NCBI GenBank assembly: GCA_024276195.1
Contig: JAJRXR010000069.1
Span: 1-64,000 of the forward strand
Length of the DNA stretch: 64,000 nucleotides
From: Planctomycetota bacterium
GTDB taxonomy: Bacteria; Planctomycetota; Phycisphaerae; Phycisphaerales; UBA1924
Direction: 5' to 3'
In this document: positions 8,361-17,934 of the stretch, piece after piece
How the letters are laid out: each line of letters begins with the position of its first letter
How positions within the stretch are numbered: the first letter of the stretch is position 1
Position numbers and translations under genes: made by a program
The notes under the pieces: generated by a model
The model's database searches: none
Seen by the model: the letters and a program-made list of their open reading frames with translations, nothing else
What the model was told of the DNA's origin: nothing

Positions 8361-10181
8361 ATGTCAGAGATCACGATCCGGATGCCTCAGTTTCTGCGCG
8401 TGCGTCCTCGGATCTTCGATCTGCGTTCGGCCCTGAGCGGGTCGCCCCGGGCCGAGGTCCTGTCGGGGTTGACGGTGGCGCTCGCGTTGGTGCCCGAGGC
8501 GGTGGCGTTCGCGTTTCTCGCGGGTGTGCCGCCGTTGGTGGGGCTGTACGCGGCGTTCATCATCTGCCTGATCAGCTCGGTGCTCGGGGGGCGCCCGGGG
8601 ATGATCTCGGGGGCGACGGGGGCGATGGGTGTAGTGATCGTTGCGCTCGTCGCCAACTATGGCATCGGCTATCTGTTCTATGCGGTGGTGCTGTGCGGGA
8701 TCATCCAGCTTGTGGTCGGGCTGCTGCGTCTTGGGCGGTTCATCCGGATCGTGCCGCACCCGGTGATGCTGGGGTTTGTCAACGGGCTGGCGCTGGTGAT
8801 TCTGCTGGCGCAGGTGGGGAGCTTCAAAACTCTGGGCGATGACGGGGCGATGGCGTTCCTCACGGGGGCGCGCCTGTGGACGATGCTTGGGCTTGTCGGT
8901 GCGACGATGGGGATTATCGCGTTTCTGCCGCGTTTGACGCGGGTTGTGCCCTCATCGCTGGCGGCGATTCTGGTTGTTTCGCTCGGGGCGTACGCGATCA
9001 ACGCGGCGACGGGCGCGGAAGATGGGTCCGACGACGGTCGGCGGACCGTGCTCACCGTCCGCGACATGCTCGAGGACAGCACGCGGGCGGCGGCGGTCAG
9101 CACCGCCCAGCGGGCGAAAGATGACGCCGCCCTTGAGGCCGCGACGGCCTCGCTCGCGCCCGGGATCAGCGCCGTGCCGGCGTCTGCTGGGGCGATCGCG
9201 CCGCTGACACGGGAGGAGACGGCCAGCGCGATCGCGTCGGTTGATGCGGCGCAGGTCGGGATCAAGGGGGGGCTGCCGCGTCCGGTCTGGATGGAGTATT
9301 CGCTGCCCACGTTGAGCCTGGAGACGCTCCGGATCATCTTCCCGTTTGCAATAGTTCTCGCGGGCGTGGGGCTGATCGAGTCGCTGATGACGCTCAAGCT
9401 CATTGATGAGCTGACGGAGACGCGCGGGCGCAGCAACCGCGAGTGCAAGGGTCAGGGCATCGCCAACATCGTGTGCGGGCTGTTCGGCGGGATGGGCGGG
9501 TGCGCGATGATCGGTCAGTCACTGATCAACGTCAAGTCCGGGGGGCGCGGGCGGTTGTCGGGCATCACGGCGGCGGTCGCGCTGCTCGCCTTTATCCTGT
9601 TCCTTGCGCCCTACATCGAGGCGGTTCCGATGGCGGCGCTCGTCGGGGTGATGTTCATGGTCGTCATCGGCACGTTCGAGTGGACCACGCTCCAGACCTG
9701 GCGGCGCATCCCGATCCCCGAGATCCTGATCATGCTGATCGTCGCGGCGTACACCGTGCTGATGCACGATCTCGCTTCGGCGGTGATCCTTGGGGTCGCG
9801 CTCTCGGCCCTGGTTTTCTCGTGGAACAAGAGCAAGCACCTGGTCGCCGATATCCAGTTCAACGAGCACGGGAGCAAGATCTACCAGCTCCACGGCGTGG
9901 TTTTCTTCGGGAGCGTCGCGAGCTTCCGAGATATTTTCACACCGCACGAGGACCCGCAGGACGTGGTGATCGACTTCTACTTCAGCCGCGTGTACGACCA
10001 GTCGGCGCTCGAGGCGATCAACTCGCTGGCCGAGCGGTACCAGAAGCTGGGCAAGAGGCTGCACCTGCGCCATCTGAGCGATGATTGCCGGCGTCTGCTC
10101 GATCGCGCGGGCGATCTTGTCGAGGTCAACATCAGCGAGGACCCGCACTACCACGTCGCGATGGAACTCCGGTCGCAGTAG
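8361..10181 (+). CDS. SulP/SLC26-family anion transporter with STAS domain
   Basis: 606 residues from the [11 protein letters not shown]. An N-terminal Sulfate_transp domain has about a dozen hydrophobic segments, with the early motif [13 protein letters not shown] and the stretch [21 protein letters not shown] domain fills the last 120 residues. The family moves sulfate, bicarbonate or other anions; the substrate here cannot be told. A hydrophilic Ala-rich insert of roughly 85 residues (about 215-303) interrupts the membrane domain just before the GLIESL segment. It is divergent from the nos regulator, 275 nt away. The intervening DNA shows no other gene. Confidence 0.88.
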   Translation: MSEITIRMPQFLRVRPRIFDLRSALSGSPRAEVLSGLTVALALVPEAVAFAFLAGVPPLVGLYAAFIICLISSVLGGRPGMISGATGAMGVVIVALVANYGIGYLFYAVVLCGIIQLVVGLLRLGRFIRIVPHPVMLGFVNGLALVILLAQVGSFKTLGDDGAMAFLTGARLWTMLGLVGATMGIIAFLPRLTRVVPSSLAAILVVSLGAYAINAATGAEDGSDDGRRTVLTVRDMLEDSTRAAAVSTAQRAKDDAALEAATASLAPGISAVPASAGAIAPLTREETASAIASVDAAQVGIKGGLPRPVWMEYSLPTLSLETLRIIFPFAIVLAGVGLIESLMTLKLIDELTETRGRSNRECKGQGIANIVCGLFGGMGGCAMIGQSLINVKSGGRGRLSGITAAVALLAFILFLAPYIEAVPMAALVGVMFMVVIGTFEWTTLQTWRRIPIPEILIMLIVAAYTVLMHDLASAVILGVALSALVFSWNKSKHLVADIQFNEHGSKIYQLHGVVFFGSVASFRDIFTPHEDPQDVVIDFYFSRVYDQSALEAINSLAERYQKLGKRLHLRHLSDDCRRLLDRAGDLVEVNISEDPHYHVAMELRSQ

Positions 10182-10202
10182 AAGAACGCGCGGCGAGCGC
10201 GA

Positions 10203-10559
10203 TCAGCCCGAGCCTTCGCCGAGGCCAAGGGCGTCGAGCGCTTCGAGGAGCTTGGGGACGTAGACGTACCCGGGTCCGCCCTGCATGGTCACGACGACGC
10301 CGGCGAGCTCGAGCAGCTGCTCGCGTGTGGCACCCGCTTTGACGGCTTTTTCGGCGTGCGAATAGATGCACGCCTCGCAGCGGACGCTCATTCCGATAGC
10401 AAGGGCAATGAGTTCCTTCTCGCGGACGGAGAGGGCGCCCTCGCCCATGAGCTTCTGGAACATGGAGCCGAACCCGCGAGCGATGTCGGGTGCTGCGGTT
10501 TTCATGGCGCCTACGCGGTCGGGCCAGGTGCTGTAGTGCTTGGCGGCATCGGTGCTCAT
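10203..10559 (-). CDS. Carboxymuconolactone decarboxylase / AhpD-like protein
   Basis: 118 residues. It carries the AhpD-type motif Cys-Glu-Ala-Cys-(x)3-His (RCEACIYSHAEKA, about residues 60-72) in the usual all-helical fold, including EKELIALAIG before it. Members with this CxxC-H motif act as peroxidase-type thiol proteins. The family size is normal. It is convergent with the SulP gene (21 nt apart) and lies 55 nt downstream of the rhodanese gene on the same strand, so the two may form a small sulfur/redox unit. Confidence 0.85.
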   Translation of the reverse strand: MSTDAAKHYSTWPDRVGAMKTAAPDIARGFGSMFQKLMGEGALSVREKELIALAIGMSVRCEACIYSHAEKAVKAGATREQLLELAGVVVTMQGGPGYVYVPKLLEALDALGLGEGSG

Positions 10560-10614
10560 CGCAGTTCTCCGGTGGCGCCAGTACGGCGCGGTTTGAATGA
10601 CAGAAAATAGATAC

Positions 10615-11187
10615 TCAGGCGTGCTTGGTCGAGCAAGAGGCGCCCGGCGCGGAGCGGTTCCAGGGCATTCGGGAGAGGATCATCGCCATGCCGCACCAGC
10701 CCGTGGCGCCGGCGAAGATGAGTCCCGCGCCCACGAACGCGCTCAGCCAGAGCAGCCAGGGCGAGACGTACATGCCCAGGATGATCCCGAGCAGGACCAG
10801 CGAGCCGGCGGTCATCTGGACCTGGCGCATGACGTCGATCCGCGGCGCCGAGGCGCTGCGCTCGGTGGCGCGCCCGCTCGCCTTCCACGCCTCGATCCCG
10901 CCCTGGAGGTGGTAGGTCTCGCTGCCCTCCTGGGCGAAGCGTTCGCAGGCGTCGGCGGATCGTTTGCCGGAGCGGCAGTGGAACACGACCCGCTTGTCGG
11001 CGCAGGCCTGGCGGACCTTGTCCGGATCGAAGGTGCTCAGGGGGAAGTGGCGCGACTGGGCGATCCGTTCGGCCTCGTGCTCGAAGCCCTCTCGCACGTC
11101 TACGAGCACGGCCTCGCCAGAGGCGATCCATGACTCGAGCTGCTCGGGCGAGACATCGATCGGCTTGCACACGGTTTCAGTGGTCAT
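10615..11187 (-). CDS. Rhodanese-domain protein with two membrane helices (YgaP-like)
   Basis: 190 residues. A rhodanese domain (about 8-105) has the active-site loop His-Cys-Arg-Ser-Gly-Lys-Arg-Ser, with Cys as the sulfur acceptor. A DUF2892-type pair of transmembrane helices follows (about 125-170). This is the layout of YgaP, a membrane-bound sulfurtransferase. The ATG at 11187 was preferred to an upstream TTG two codons earlier. It is probably co-transcribed with the AhpD-like gene. Confidence 0.87.
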   Translation of the reverse strand: MTTETVCKPIDVSPEQLESWIASGEAVLVDVREGFEHEAERIAQSRHFPLSTFDPDKVRQACADKRVVFHCRSGKRSADACERFAQEGSETYHLQGGIEAWKASGRATERSASAPRIDVMRQVQMTAGSLVLLGIILGMYVSPWLLWLSAFVGAGLIFAGATGWCGMAMILSRMPWNRSAPGASCSTKHA

Positions 11188-11328
11188 GCCCAACTCTATG
11201 CCCGGTCTCCACCCGGCTGGTGGGTTCGCGGCGCCACAGGCGGGTATGTTTTCGGGAGGCGGGTGATAGGGAGATCGCCCTGATTTTGTGCGCCCCGGCG
11301 GAGTGTGCGCGGGCGGACGAGCGCGCCC

Positions 11329-12405
11329 CTAGGCGGCGGCCTTGGTCGCTTTGAGCTTGCCCGAGGCGAACTGCACGATCTGGTCGGCGATCTTGTCGAG
11401 GGAGGTGATGTGGCACGCCCCGCCCCGCTCGATCGCCACCTTGGGCATCCCAAAGACGACGCAGCTCGCCTCGTCCTGGGCGACGGTGACGCTGCCGGCG
11501 TCGCGCATGGTCTTGAGCCCGGTGGAACCATCATCACCCATGCCCGTGAGGATGATCCCCATCGAGTTCACTCCAGCGATCTCCGCGACGGACTCGAAGA
11601 GGACCTCGACCGAGGGTCGGTGCCTGCAGACGCGCGGCCCCTGCGAGACCTGCACGCAGTACCGCGCCCCGTCCTTGACCAGGCGCAGGTGCTTGTCGCC
11701 CGGAGCGAGAATTGCCCGTCCGGGGATGACCGAGTCGCCGTCGCGGGCTTCGATGACTTCCATCTCGGACAAGTCGTTGAGGCGGGCGGCGAACGAGCTG
11801 GTGAACCCCGCGGGCATGTGCTGTGCCATCACGATCCCGGGGGATGTCCCGGGCAGCGGGGTGAGCACGCGCGTGAGCGCGTCGGTGCCGCCGGTGGACG
11901 AGCCGATTGCGACGATCTTGTTTGTCGTCTGGTGCGAGGCGCCGAGCGAGAGCTTGGTGGTCTGCTTGGAGGCGTTCATCGCGGCGACCGCGGCCCGCTT
12001 GGTGATGTCGATGCTCTTGGCGTTGCGGATGATCCGGGCCAGTTCTGTCGTAAGGTTGCCGACGGAGTAGGCCTCGCCGGGCTTGGCGAGCACGTCGATC
12101 GCGCCCGCGTCGAGGCAGGCCAGGGCGGTGGCGCAGCCTTTTTGTGTCAGCGAGCTGACGATGATCGTGGGGATCGGGTGGTACTTCATCAGCTTGCGCA
12201 GGAAGGTGAGCCCGTCCATCCGGGGCATCTCGATGTCGAGCGTGATGATGTCGGGCTTGAGCTCGGCGATCATGTCGCGCCCGACGTACGGATCAGGGGC
12301 GGCGCCGAGCACCTTGATCCCTGGCTGCTTGGAGAGCTGATCGGTCAGCGCCTTCCGCACGATCGCGGAATCATCGATAATCAGTACGCCTACGTCCTGG
12401 GTCAT
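11329..12405 (-). CDS. cheB: CheB, chemoreceptor glutamate methylesterase/deamidase
   Basis: 358 residues. A receiver domain (about 1-120) has the phosphoacceptor Asp in DLDIEMPRMDG and the conserved Lys in LAKPGEA. The C-terminal methylesterase domain has the catalytic Ser in GSSTGGTDAL, His in AQHMPAGF and Asp in MGDDG. It removes methyl groups from the MCP and opposes CheR. It is the last gene of the minus-strand che run. Confidence 0.95.
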   Translation of the reverse strand: MTQDVGVLIIDDSAIVRKALTDQLSKQPGIKVLGAAPDPYVGRDMIAELKPDIITLDIEMPRMDGLTFLRKLMKYHPIPTIIVSSLTQKGCATALACLDAGAIDVLAKPGEAYSVGNLTTELARIIRNAKSIDITKRAAVAAMNASKQTTKLSLGASHQTTNKIVAIGSSTGGTDALTRVLTPLPGTSPGIVMAQHMPAGFTSSFAARLNDLSEMEVIEARDGDSVIPGRAILAPGDKHLRLVKDGARYCVQVSQGPRVCRHRPSVEVLFESVAEIAGVNSMGIILTGMGDDGSTGLKTMRDAGSVTVAQDEASCVVFGMPKVAIERGGACHITSLDKIADQIVQFASGKLKATKAAA

Positions 12406-12439
12406 ATCGTCGAGATCCTCTCGAATCTGGTGGTGTTGC

Positions 12440-12898
12440 TCAGGCCGCCTTGGACTCGGCGGCGCTCGAGGCGCCGCGGCACGTCACGCGGAGGCATTCG
12501 CCATCGCAATCGAAGGTGGCGGTGATCCCGGCATCGCCCGAGTCGGTCTCGACGAGCTCGGGGAGGCCGAGTGAGAAGGTTGACTCCTGCCCGCCGATAT
12601 CGTTGAGCACGGACCCGCCGAGGATATTGGACAGCTCGCGGATGGCGTCGAGGCCTTCGGTTTCGATATCGATGTCTTCGGCCTCGACGCCGAGCAGGCT
12701 GGAGGCGAGCTCGCTGAGGAAGCCATCGCTGGCCGAGACGGTCATAGTTCCGGTTGTGGGGCCGGTGAAGCGGATGCGGGCGTGGCGCGTGGGCTCAGCG
12801 GTCTCGCCCGGGTCGCACGGATCGACGAGGACAAAGGCGGTGCGCTCGAGCGCCTCGATGGTGATGCGGTTGAGCGTCTCTGGAGTGAGTTCGGTCAT
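12440..12898 (-). CDS. CheX/CheC-type chemotaxis phosphatase-like protein (first copy)
   Basis: 152 residues. The CheX/CheC/FliY fold is suggested by the motif Glu-Leu-Ser-Asn-x2-Gly-Gly (IRELSNILGG, about residues 83-92), where Glu and Asn are the catalytic pair that dephosphorylates CheY-P in this family. The start at 12898 overlaps the stop of the upstream cheY by 4 nt. It probably sets the signal decay time, since no CheZ is present. Similarity is modest, so CheX versus a FliN/FliY relative is not fully settled. Confidence 0.75.
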   Translation of the reverse strand: MTELTPETLNRITIEALERTAFVLVDPCDPGETAEPTRHARIRFTGPTTGTMTVSASDGFLSELASSLLGVEAEDIDIETEGLDAIRELSNILGGSVLNDIGGQESTFSLGLPELVETDSGDAGITATFDCDGECLRVTCRGASSAAESKAA

Positions 12899-13278
12899 GA
12901 GGAGACTCCCATCGTGTCGGTGATGATGCGGCACAGATCCTCGGGCTCGAAGGGTTTGCGCAGAGAATCGGAGATCCCGAGGGCCGTGATTCGGTCCAGA
13001 CGCTCTCGGTTGGTTTCGGTGCTGACAATGACCACGCGGACATCGCGGAGCTCTTCGCGTTTGCGGAGCTCGATGGCGAACTGCTCGCCGTCCATCACGG
13101 GCATGTTCAGATCGAGCAGGACGAGATCGACCCAGACGGTTTCGAGAATGTCGAGGGCCTCTTGCCCGTTGCCGGCCTCGTGGATTCGGTTCTCGTCAAC
13201 ACCGGCGAGCTTGACGACCTTTTTGATCGCGGCCCGGAGGATCGGAGAGTCGTCAACGATCAGTACGTTGCAGTGCAT
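12895..13278 (-). CDS. CheY-like single-domain response regulator (first copy)
   Basis: 127 residues, a lone receiver domain. Asp-Asp near residue 9, the phosphoacceptor in LLDLNMPVMDG (about residue 58), Ser/Thr in VIVSTE and Lys in LRKPFEP are all present. The ATG at 13278 overlaps the HDOD stop (TAATG), which fixes the start. It sits between a phosphatase gene and an HDOD gene, so it likely carries the CheA signal to an output that is not encoded here. Confidence 0.9.
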   Translation of the reverse strand: MHCNVLIVDDSPILRAAIKKVVKLAGVDENRIHEAGNGQEALDILETVWVDLVLLDLNMPVMDGEQFAIELRKREELRDVRVVIVSTETNRERLDRITALGISDSLRKPFEPEDLCRIITDTMGVSS

Positions 13279-14150
13279 TATGCCGCCCCTTGCTCGGAGT
13301 GCCCGGAAATCGCCTCTTCTAGGTCGCGGAATCGTGTCATGGTTTCGACAATCTCGTGCTCGGCCGAGGCGCGGTCGATCTTCAAAGACTCCCGGACGTG
13401 CGGGGCGAGCTGGTACTGCAGCCCGTCGTCGCCGATGCACAGGCCCGACCAGAGCGTGATGAAGTCCGCCGCGTGGACGACGTCGATCAGCGGGTCGGCG
13501 CCTGTTTCACCGGGCTCGGGCGGGCGGTGGTGGTGATGGATGGCGGCGCAGATTCGGTCGGGCAGGTTCCAGCGCTTGGCCAGGGCGGCGCCCAGCTCGG
13601 CGTGGTCCACGCCCAGACGCAGGCGTTCCTGCTCGGTGAACCCGCGTTCTGGAGTTTCGTCGGGGTCGATGTCGCGGAAGGCGTCGGCGCCGAGGGCGAC
13701 GTCCACCGCGAGCTTGCCGATGTCGCGCAGCAACCCGGCGACATACGCGACGCCCGGCTCGCAGACCTTGCGCGATTCGGCGATGAGTTCCGCAGCGAGG
13801 GCGCCGCCGACGGATCCGCGCCAGAGGTCCTGGCGGCGCAGGCCGTAGGCCTCGCCAGCGCCATCGAACAGCTCGGAGGATTTGTGCTCAAGCACGATCC
13901 GGCGGAGCGTCTTGGAGCCGAGGCGGACGATCCCCTCGCGGAGGTCGAAGACGCGCCCGGGCACGCCGTAGGCGGCGGAGTTGGCGGTGCGCAGGACCGA
14001 GGCGCTGATCGCCTCATCGGTCATGATGAGGTCTTCGAGTTCCTTCGAGTTGTACTCGCCCGAGCTGAGCATGGACGCGACGCGGGCGATGACGACCGGC
14101 GCCGGGGAGAGCTTGACGCACTTGTCAATGAGTGTTTCTACGCTGCCCAC
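13278..14150 (-). CDS. HDOD-domain protein of the chemosensory cluster
   Basis: 290 residues. The HDOD domain (about 10-210) carries the conserved stretches SPAPVVIARV, IMTDEAISASVLRTANSA and the Asp of LLRDIGKLAV. A His-rich IHHHHRPPEP segment follows near residue 205. HDOD proteins are HD-like domains without confirmed catalytic activity and often act as signalling adaptors beside che genes. It overlaps cheD by 13 nt and cheY by 1 nt. Confidence 0.85.
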   Translation of the reverse strand: MGSVETLIDKCVKLSPAPVVIARVASMLSSGEYNSKELEDLIMTDEAISASVLRTANSAAYGVPGRVFDLREGIVRLGSKTLRRIVLEHKSSELFDGAGEAYGLRRQDLWRGSVGGALAAELIAESRKVCEPGVAYVAGLLRDIGKLAVDVALGADAFRDIDPDETPERGFTEQERLRLGVDHAELGAALAKRWNLPDRICAAIHHHHRPPEPGETGADPLIDVVHAADFITLWSGLCIGDDGLQYQLAPHVRESLKIDRASAEHEIVETMTRFRDLEEAISGHSEQGAA

Positions 14151-14671
14151 AGGGTTTTCTCCTTCCCACGGTTCCGGATGCTGACTGTTCCGTCGCTCAG
14201 TGGCATGACGAGTGTGCGGCTGATATTGCCGCCGGTTTCATCCGCCGAGAGCAGGATGTTGTTCTTCCAGAACAGCTTGCGGAGCATGGTCCTGTTCCGA
14301 GAGCCAACGCGGAAGTGTCCGTCGTCGTTGAGGATCTCGGCTCCGCCTGCGGCGCAGACGATCATGCGTTCTTTCTGGGCGCCCAGCTCATAGGCGGAGC
14401 GGAAGAGCAGGGGGATGCCGGTGTCGGCGAACATCGCGGGGCGTTTGGCGGCTTTGTCGGGGTTGACCTTGGAGAGCGGGAGCATGAAGTGGAGCATGCC
14501 CCCGATCTTTGCGATGGGGTCGTAGATGGTGACGCCGATGCACGAGCCGAGTGCGTACGTCACGAGCGTGGCGTTCGGGTCGTTCGTGATGGCGATGTCA
14601 GCGACGCCGATGGTGATCCCGCCCTTGGCGTCGGCCTGACTCGGTTTGAGCGCAGTCTGGGTCATGCTCAT
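14138..14671 (-). CDS. cheD: CheD, chemoreceptor glutamine deamidase
   Basis: 177 residues. CheD family features are clear: LVTYALGSCIGVTIYDP contains the catalytic Cys, and GGMLHFMLP contains the catalytic His. The family deamidates Gln on MCPs and also binds CheC to stimulate CheY-P hydrolysis. That fits the CheX/CheC-type genes in this cluster. The start overlaps the cheR stop by 4 nt. Confidence 0.93.
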   Translation of the reverse strand: MSMTQTALKPSQADAKGGITIGVADIAITNDPNATLVTYALGSCIGVTIYDPIAKIGGMLHFMLPLSKVNPDKAAKRPAMFADTGIPLLFRSAYELGAQKERMIVCAAGGAEILNDDGHFRVGSRNRTMLRKLFWKNNILLSADETGGNISRTLVMPLSDGTVSIRNRGKEKTLWAA

Positions 14672-15495
14672 TCGTCCCCCTTGACATACACACTCGGAAT
14701 CTCGGAGCGGAGCCCGACGTCCATCCCCGAGAGCGTCTCGGCGCTGCCGATCACAAAGACCCCGTCCGGCGTGAGCAGGTCACGCATCCGTGTGACGAGC
14801 CTGGTGCGGATGTCGAGGTCGAAGTAGATCATCACATTCCGCAGGAAGATGATGTCGAACGGCCCTTTCATGGGCCAGCGGTCCATCAGGTTCATCTGCT
14901 GGACGCTCACCATCGAGCGGATATCCGCCCGGACCTGGTACTGGGCGTCCTCGGCGGCGCCGATTTTCTCGAAGTAGTTGCGGACAATGTTCGTCGGCTG
15001 CCCTTCGAGCATTTTCGCGGGATAGACGCCGGCGCGGGCCAGGTCGATCGACTTCTTCGAGAGGTCCGTCGCGAGGATGCGCACGTCCCACCTGGAGGCG
15101 TCTTTGAGTGTTTCGAGCATGTGGATTGCGAGGGTGTAGGGCTCTGCGCCGGAGGAGCAGGCCGCGGACCAGACCCGCAGACGCCGGTTCTTTCGCGATT
15201 CGACCATGCGCGGGTAGACGACGTTCTGCAGGTGCTTGAAGTGGTTCATCTCGCGGAAGAACGACGTTGTGTTTGTGGAGAGAAGATCAAAAAAGAGGAG
15301 CAGGTCGTCCTCGGTGGGCTTCCCGTGCAGGTGCTTGAGGTAGGCGTCGATGGACTCGTAGTCCGACCGGAGCACGAACTTGCTCAGGCGGTTCTGGACG
15401 AGCACGGACTTGCCCTCGGTCAGGTTCAGGCCCCACTTGGCCCGGGCGACCTCGGCGATGTCTTTGAACTGCTTTGAAGTGAGAGTCGCGGCCAA
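14668..15495 (-). CDS. cheR: CheR, chemoreceptor methyltransferase
   Basis: 275 residues. The N-terminal helical domain is followed by the SAM-binding domain with SAACSSGAEPYTLA and the later IIFLRNVMIYFD. It methylates Glu residues of the MCP. No C-terminal TPR or tether is present. The MCP next door lacks an obvious CheR-binding pentapeptide, so recognition is presumably direct. It lies 66 nt downstream of the MCP gene. Confidence 0.94.
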   Translation of the reverse strand: MAATLTSKQFKDIAEVARAKWGLNLTEGKSVLVQNRLSKFVLRSDYESIDAYLKHLHGKPTEDDLLLFFDLLSTNTTSFFREMNHFKHLQNVVYPRMVESRKNRRLRVWSAACSSGAEPYTLAIHMLETLKDASRWDVRILATDLSKKSIDLARAGVYPAKMLEGQPTNIVRNYFEKIGAAEDAQYQVRADIRSMVSVQQMNLMDRWPMKGPFDIIFLRNVMIYFDLDIRTRLVTRMRDLLTPDGVFVIGSAETLSGMDVGLRSEIPSVYVKGDE

Positions 15496-15561
15496 GGATG
15501 TTTCTCCGAGGAGTGGAAGACGCCGCCAGCCCTTCCGGGCCGGCGGCGTGGGTGTGCGGTC

Positions 15562-17295
15562 TTAGAACGATTCGAGCGAGTCATCCTCGAACGGGATGAG
15601 GCTCTCGGCGTTGGCGCTTGAGGGGGCAGAGGCCTGGGCCGCTCTCGGGGCGGTTGCCTCGGGGGCGGGGCGCTGCAGCGCGGGCGAACCTGCGGAGGAC
15701 TTGCCCGTGAACTGGTTGACCAGATCGCGGAGCGAGCTGACCTGCGCCGCGGTCTGCTCGGCGTTGGACGCGAGCTCTTCCGAGTTGCCGGCGTTCTGCT
15801 GGGTGACCCGGTCGAGGTCGCTGACGCCCTGGTTGATCTGGCCGATGCCCTCGGCCTGCTCGGACGATGCTGCGGAGATTTCTCCGATGAGCGAGCTGAC
15901 CTTCTGGGTGTTGCCGACGATTTCTTCGAGGGCCTCGCCGACGCGCTGGGCGATGTTCACGCCATTATCAGCCCGCTTGGAGGATTCCTCGATCATCGCC
16001 GAGGTGTTCTTCGCGGCTTCGGCGCTGCGCATCGCCAGGTTGCGGACCTCCTCGGCGACAACGGCGAACCCCTTGCCCGCCTCGCCCGCACGGGCGGCCT
16101 CGACCGCCGCGTTCAGGGCAAGCAGGTTCGTCTGGAACGCGATCTCGTCGATCACCTTGATGATCTTGGATATCTCGGCGCTGGAGGTTTTGATCTCAGA
16201 CATGGCCGTGGACATCTCGGTCATCTCGCTCTGGCCCTTGTCGCCCGAGCGCATGCACTCTTCGGAGAGCGTGGACGCCTGGCGGCAGTTATCCGCGTTG
16301 CGCTCGGTCATGCTCGACATTTCTTCGAGCGAGGAGCTGATTTCCTCGAGGCTCGACGCCTGCTGAGCGGCGCCCTCGGACAGGGCCTGGCTGGAGCTGG
16401 CGATCTGCTGGGCGCCCGTGTCGATCTGATCGGCGCCGGCGCCGACCTCTTCGAGCATCTTGCGCAGACGCTCGGCCTGATCCTTGTCGCGCTGGCGCGC
16501 CTCGGCGGCCTCACGCTCGAGCTTCTTCTGTTCGGTGATGACCGTCCACGACGCCATGCACCCGATGAACTCGCCGTCGGAGTCGTACACACCGTCGGCC
16601 TGGAGGGTGACGTCTTCGCCGCCGATCTGGATCTCGGCCTTGTGCGGGAGGTACCGCTTGGGGTCGCCCAGGATCCGGCGCTGGATGGACGGGTCCTTGT
16701 GGAACACGTCGATGCAGGTTCCGAGCAGGTCGTCGACCTTGACGGGGAGCTTGTGCTCGATCGACCGCAGTGTCGTGATGGACGCCTCGTTCATGTACGT
16801 CAGGACAAGATCTTTGTCCACGAGCATGACGTTCAGCGGCTGCTGACGCATCATGTCGCTGACCTTCTGTGCCTCGGTCTCGATGTCGAGGTACGCGAGC
16901 TTCTGCATGGTGATGTCAGACGCGATCTTGACGACCTTGTAGGCCTTGCCGTTCTCATCGAAGATGGGGTTGTACGAGCCCCGGATCCAGATGGTTGTCC
17001 CGCCCTTGCCGACGCGGGGGAACTCGCCCTCCTGGTACTGGCCCCGGTTGAGCGCATTCCAGAACTCGCGGTACTCCGGGCTGGCGGCGTAGGCGCCGTC
17101 CACGAACATCCGGTGGTGCTGGCCCTGGATCTCGCCGAGCGTGTAGCCCACTGTCTCACAGAAGTTGTCGTTGGCGGTGATGATCGTCCCGTCCAGCTCG
17201 AACTCGATCATGGCCTGGAACTGGCTGAGCGTGTTCGTGAACTGGATGGCCTGGGACTGGTCGTTGGTGATGGATTCTGAGGTCTCGGTGCTCAT
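15562..17295 (-). CDS. Soluble methyl-accepting chemotaxis protein with two PAS domains
   Basis: 577 residues with no signal peptide and no transmembrane segment, so cytoplasmic. PAS 1 (about 20-140) has [17 protein letters not shown] and a PAC-like tail. PAS 2 (about 150-265) begins [18 protein letters not shown]. The signalling hairpin tip contains [19 protein letters not shown] and [13 protein letters not shown]. The C terminus is acidic ([10 protein letters not shown]). PAS domains of this kind often bind haem, FAD or small ligands; the ligand here is unknown. Next to cheW and cheA, it forms the cluster's only receptor. Confidence 0.93.
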   Translation of the reverse strand: MSTETSESITNDQSQAIQFTNTLSQFQAMIEFELDGTIITANDNFCETVGYTLGEIQGQHHRMFVDGAYAASPEYREFWNALNRGQYQEGEFPRVGKGGTTIWIRGSYNPIFDENGKAYKVVKIASDITMQKLAYLDIETEAQKVSDMMRQQPLNVMLVDKDLVLTYMNEASITTLRSIEHKLPVKVDDLLGTCIDVFHKDPSIQRRILGDPKRYLPHKAEIQIGGEDVTLQADGVYDSDGEFIGCMASWTVITEQKKLEREAAEARQRDKDQAERLRKMLEEVGAGADQIDTGAQQIASSSQALSEGAAQQASSLEEISSSLEEMSSMTERNADNCRQASTLSEECMRSGDKGQSEMTEMSTAMSEIKTSSAEISKIIKVIDEIAFQTNLLALNAAVEAARAGEAGKGFAVVAEEVRNLAMRSAEAAKNTSAMIEESSKRADNGVNIAQRVGEALEEIVGNTQKVSSLIGEISAASSEQAEGIGQINQGVSDLDRVTQQNAGNSEELASNAEQTAAQVSSLRDLVNQFTGKSSAGSPALQRPAPEATAPRAAQASAPSSANAESLIPFEDDSLESF

Positions 17296-17352
17296 GGCGT
17301 TGCGTCCTTGCTTCTGTGTCTTTCCGGGTGTGTCGGTGTATGTGGGGGCGTC

Positions 17353-17931
17353 TTAGACGGTGCGGGTTTCGGGGTTCTGGCTCGGAACGGGCGAGTCGGT
17401 GTCGGTCGAGAGGGTTTCCTCTCCGCCGAGGACTCGGTCGATGTCCAGAAGGATCACGACCTTGGTCGTTTCGCCAGCCTTGACCTTGCCCATGCCCATG
17501 ATCGAGTCGGCGCTCGCTGAGGATCCGAACCGGGGAGCCGGCTCGATCTGGTCCTGGCGGATGTCCAGAACCTCGCTGACGGTGTCAACGATGACACCCA
17601 TCTGGAGCTGGTCGCCCCCCTCGGAATCCTCGACATCCACGACGATGACGCACGTCGCCTCGGTGTACTTCACGGGGGGGAGCCCGAACTTCGTCCGCAG
17701 CTCGATCACGGGGATGATCTTGCCCCGCAGGTTGATCACACCCTTGATGTAGTCGGGGGTTCGGGGGAGGGGGGTGATGTCGATGAGGCCGATGATCTCG
17801 CGCACGCGCAGGATTTCGACGCCGTACTCCTCTTTCCCGAGTCGGAAGGTGAGGAACTTGTCGTCGTTCTCGTTGGTGCTGGCGAGGGTATCGGCCCCGC
17901 CTCGAGAAGATTGTGTGGGTGTGGTGGTCAT
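17353..17931 (-). CDS. cheW: CheW, receptor-kinase coupling protein
   Basis: 192 residues, a single CheW domain (about 22-170) with EEYGVEILRVREIIG, the PDYIKGVINLRGKIIPVIEL strand pair and a hydrophobic core typical of the family. Short unstructured tails flank it. It couples the soluble MCP to CheA. Only 3 nt separate it from the upstream cheA stop. Confidence 0.94.
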   Translation of the reverse strand: MTTTPTQSSRGGADTLASTNENDDKFLTFRLGKEEYGVEILRVREIIGLIDITPLPRTPDYIKGVINLRGKIIPVIELRTKFGLPPVKYTEATCVIVVDVEDSEGGDQLQMGVIVDTVSEVLDIRQDQIEPAPRFGSSASADSIMGMGKVKAGETTKVVILLDIDRVLGGEETLSTDTDSPVPSQNPETRTV

Positions 17932-17934
17932 GCG

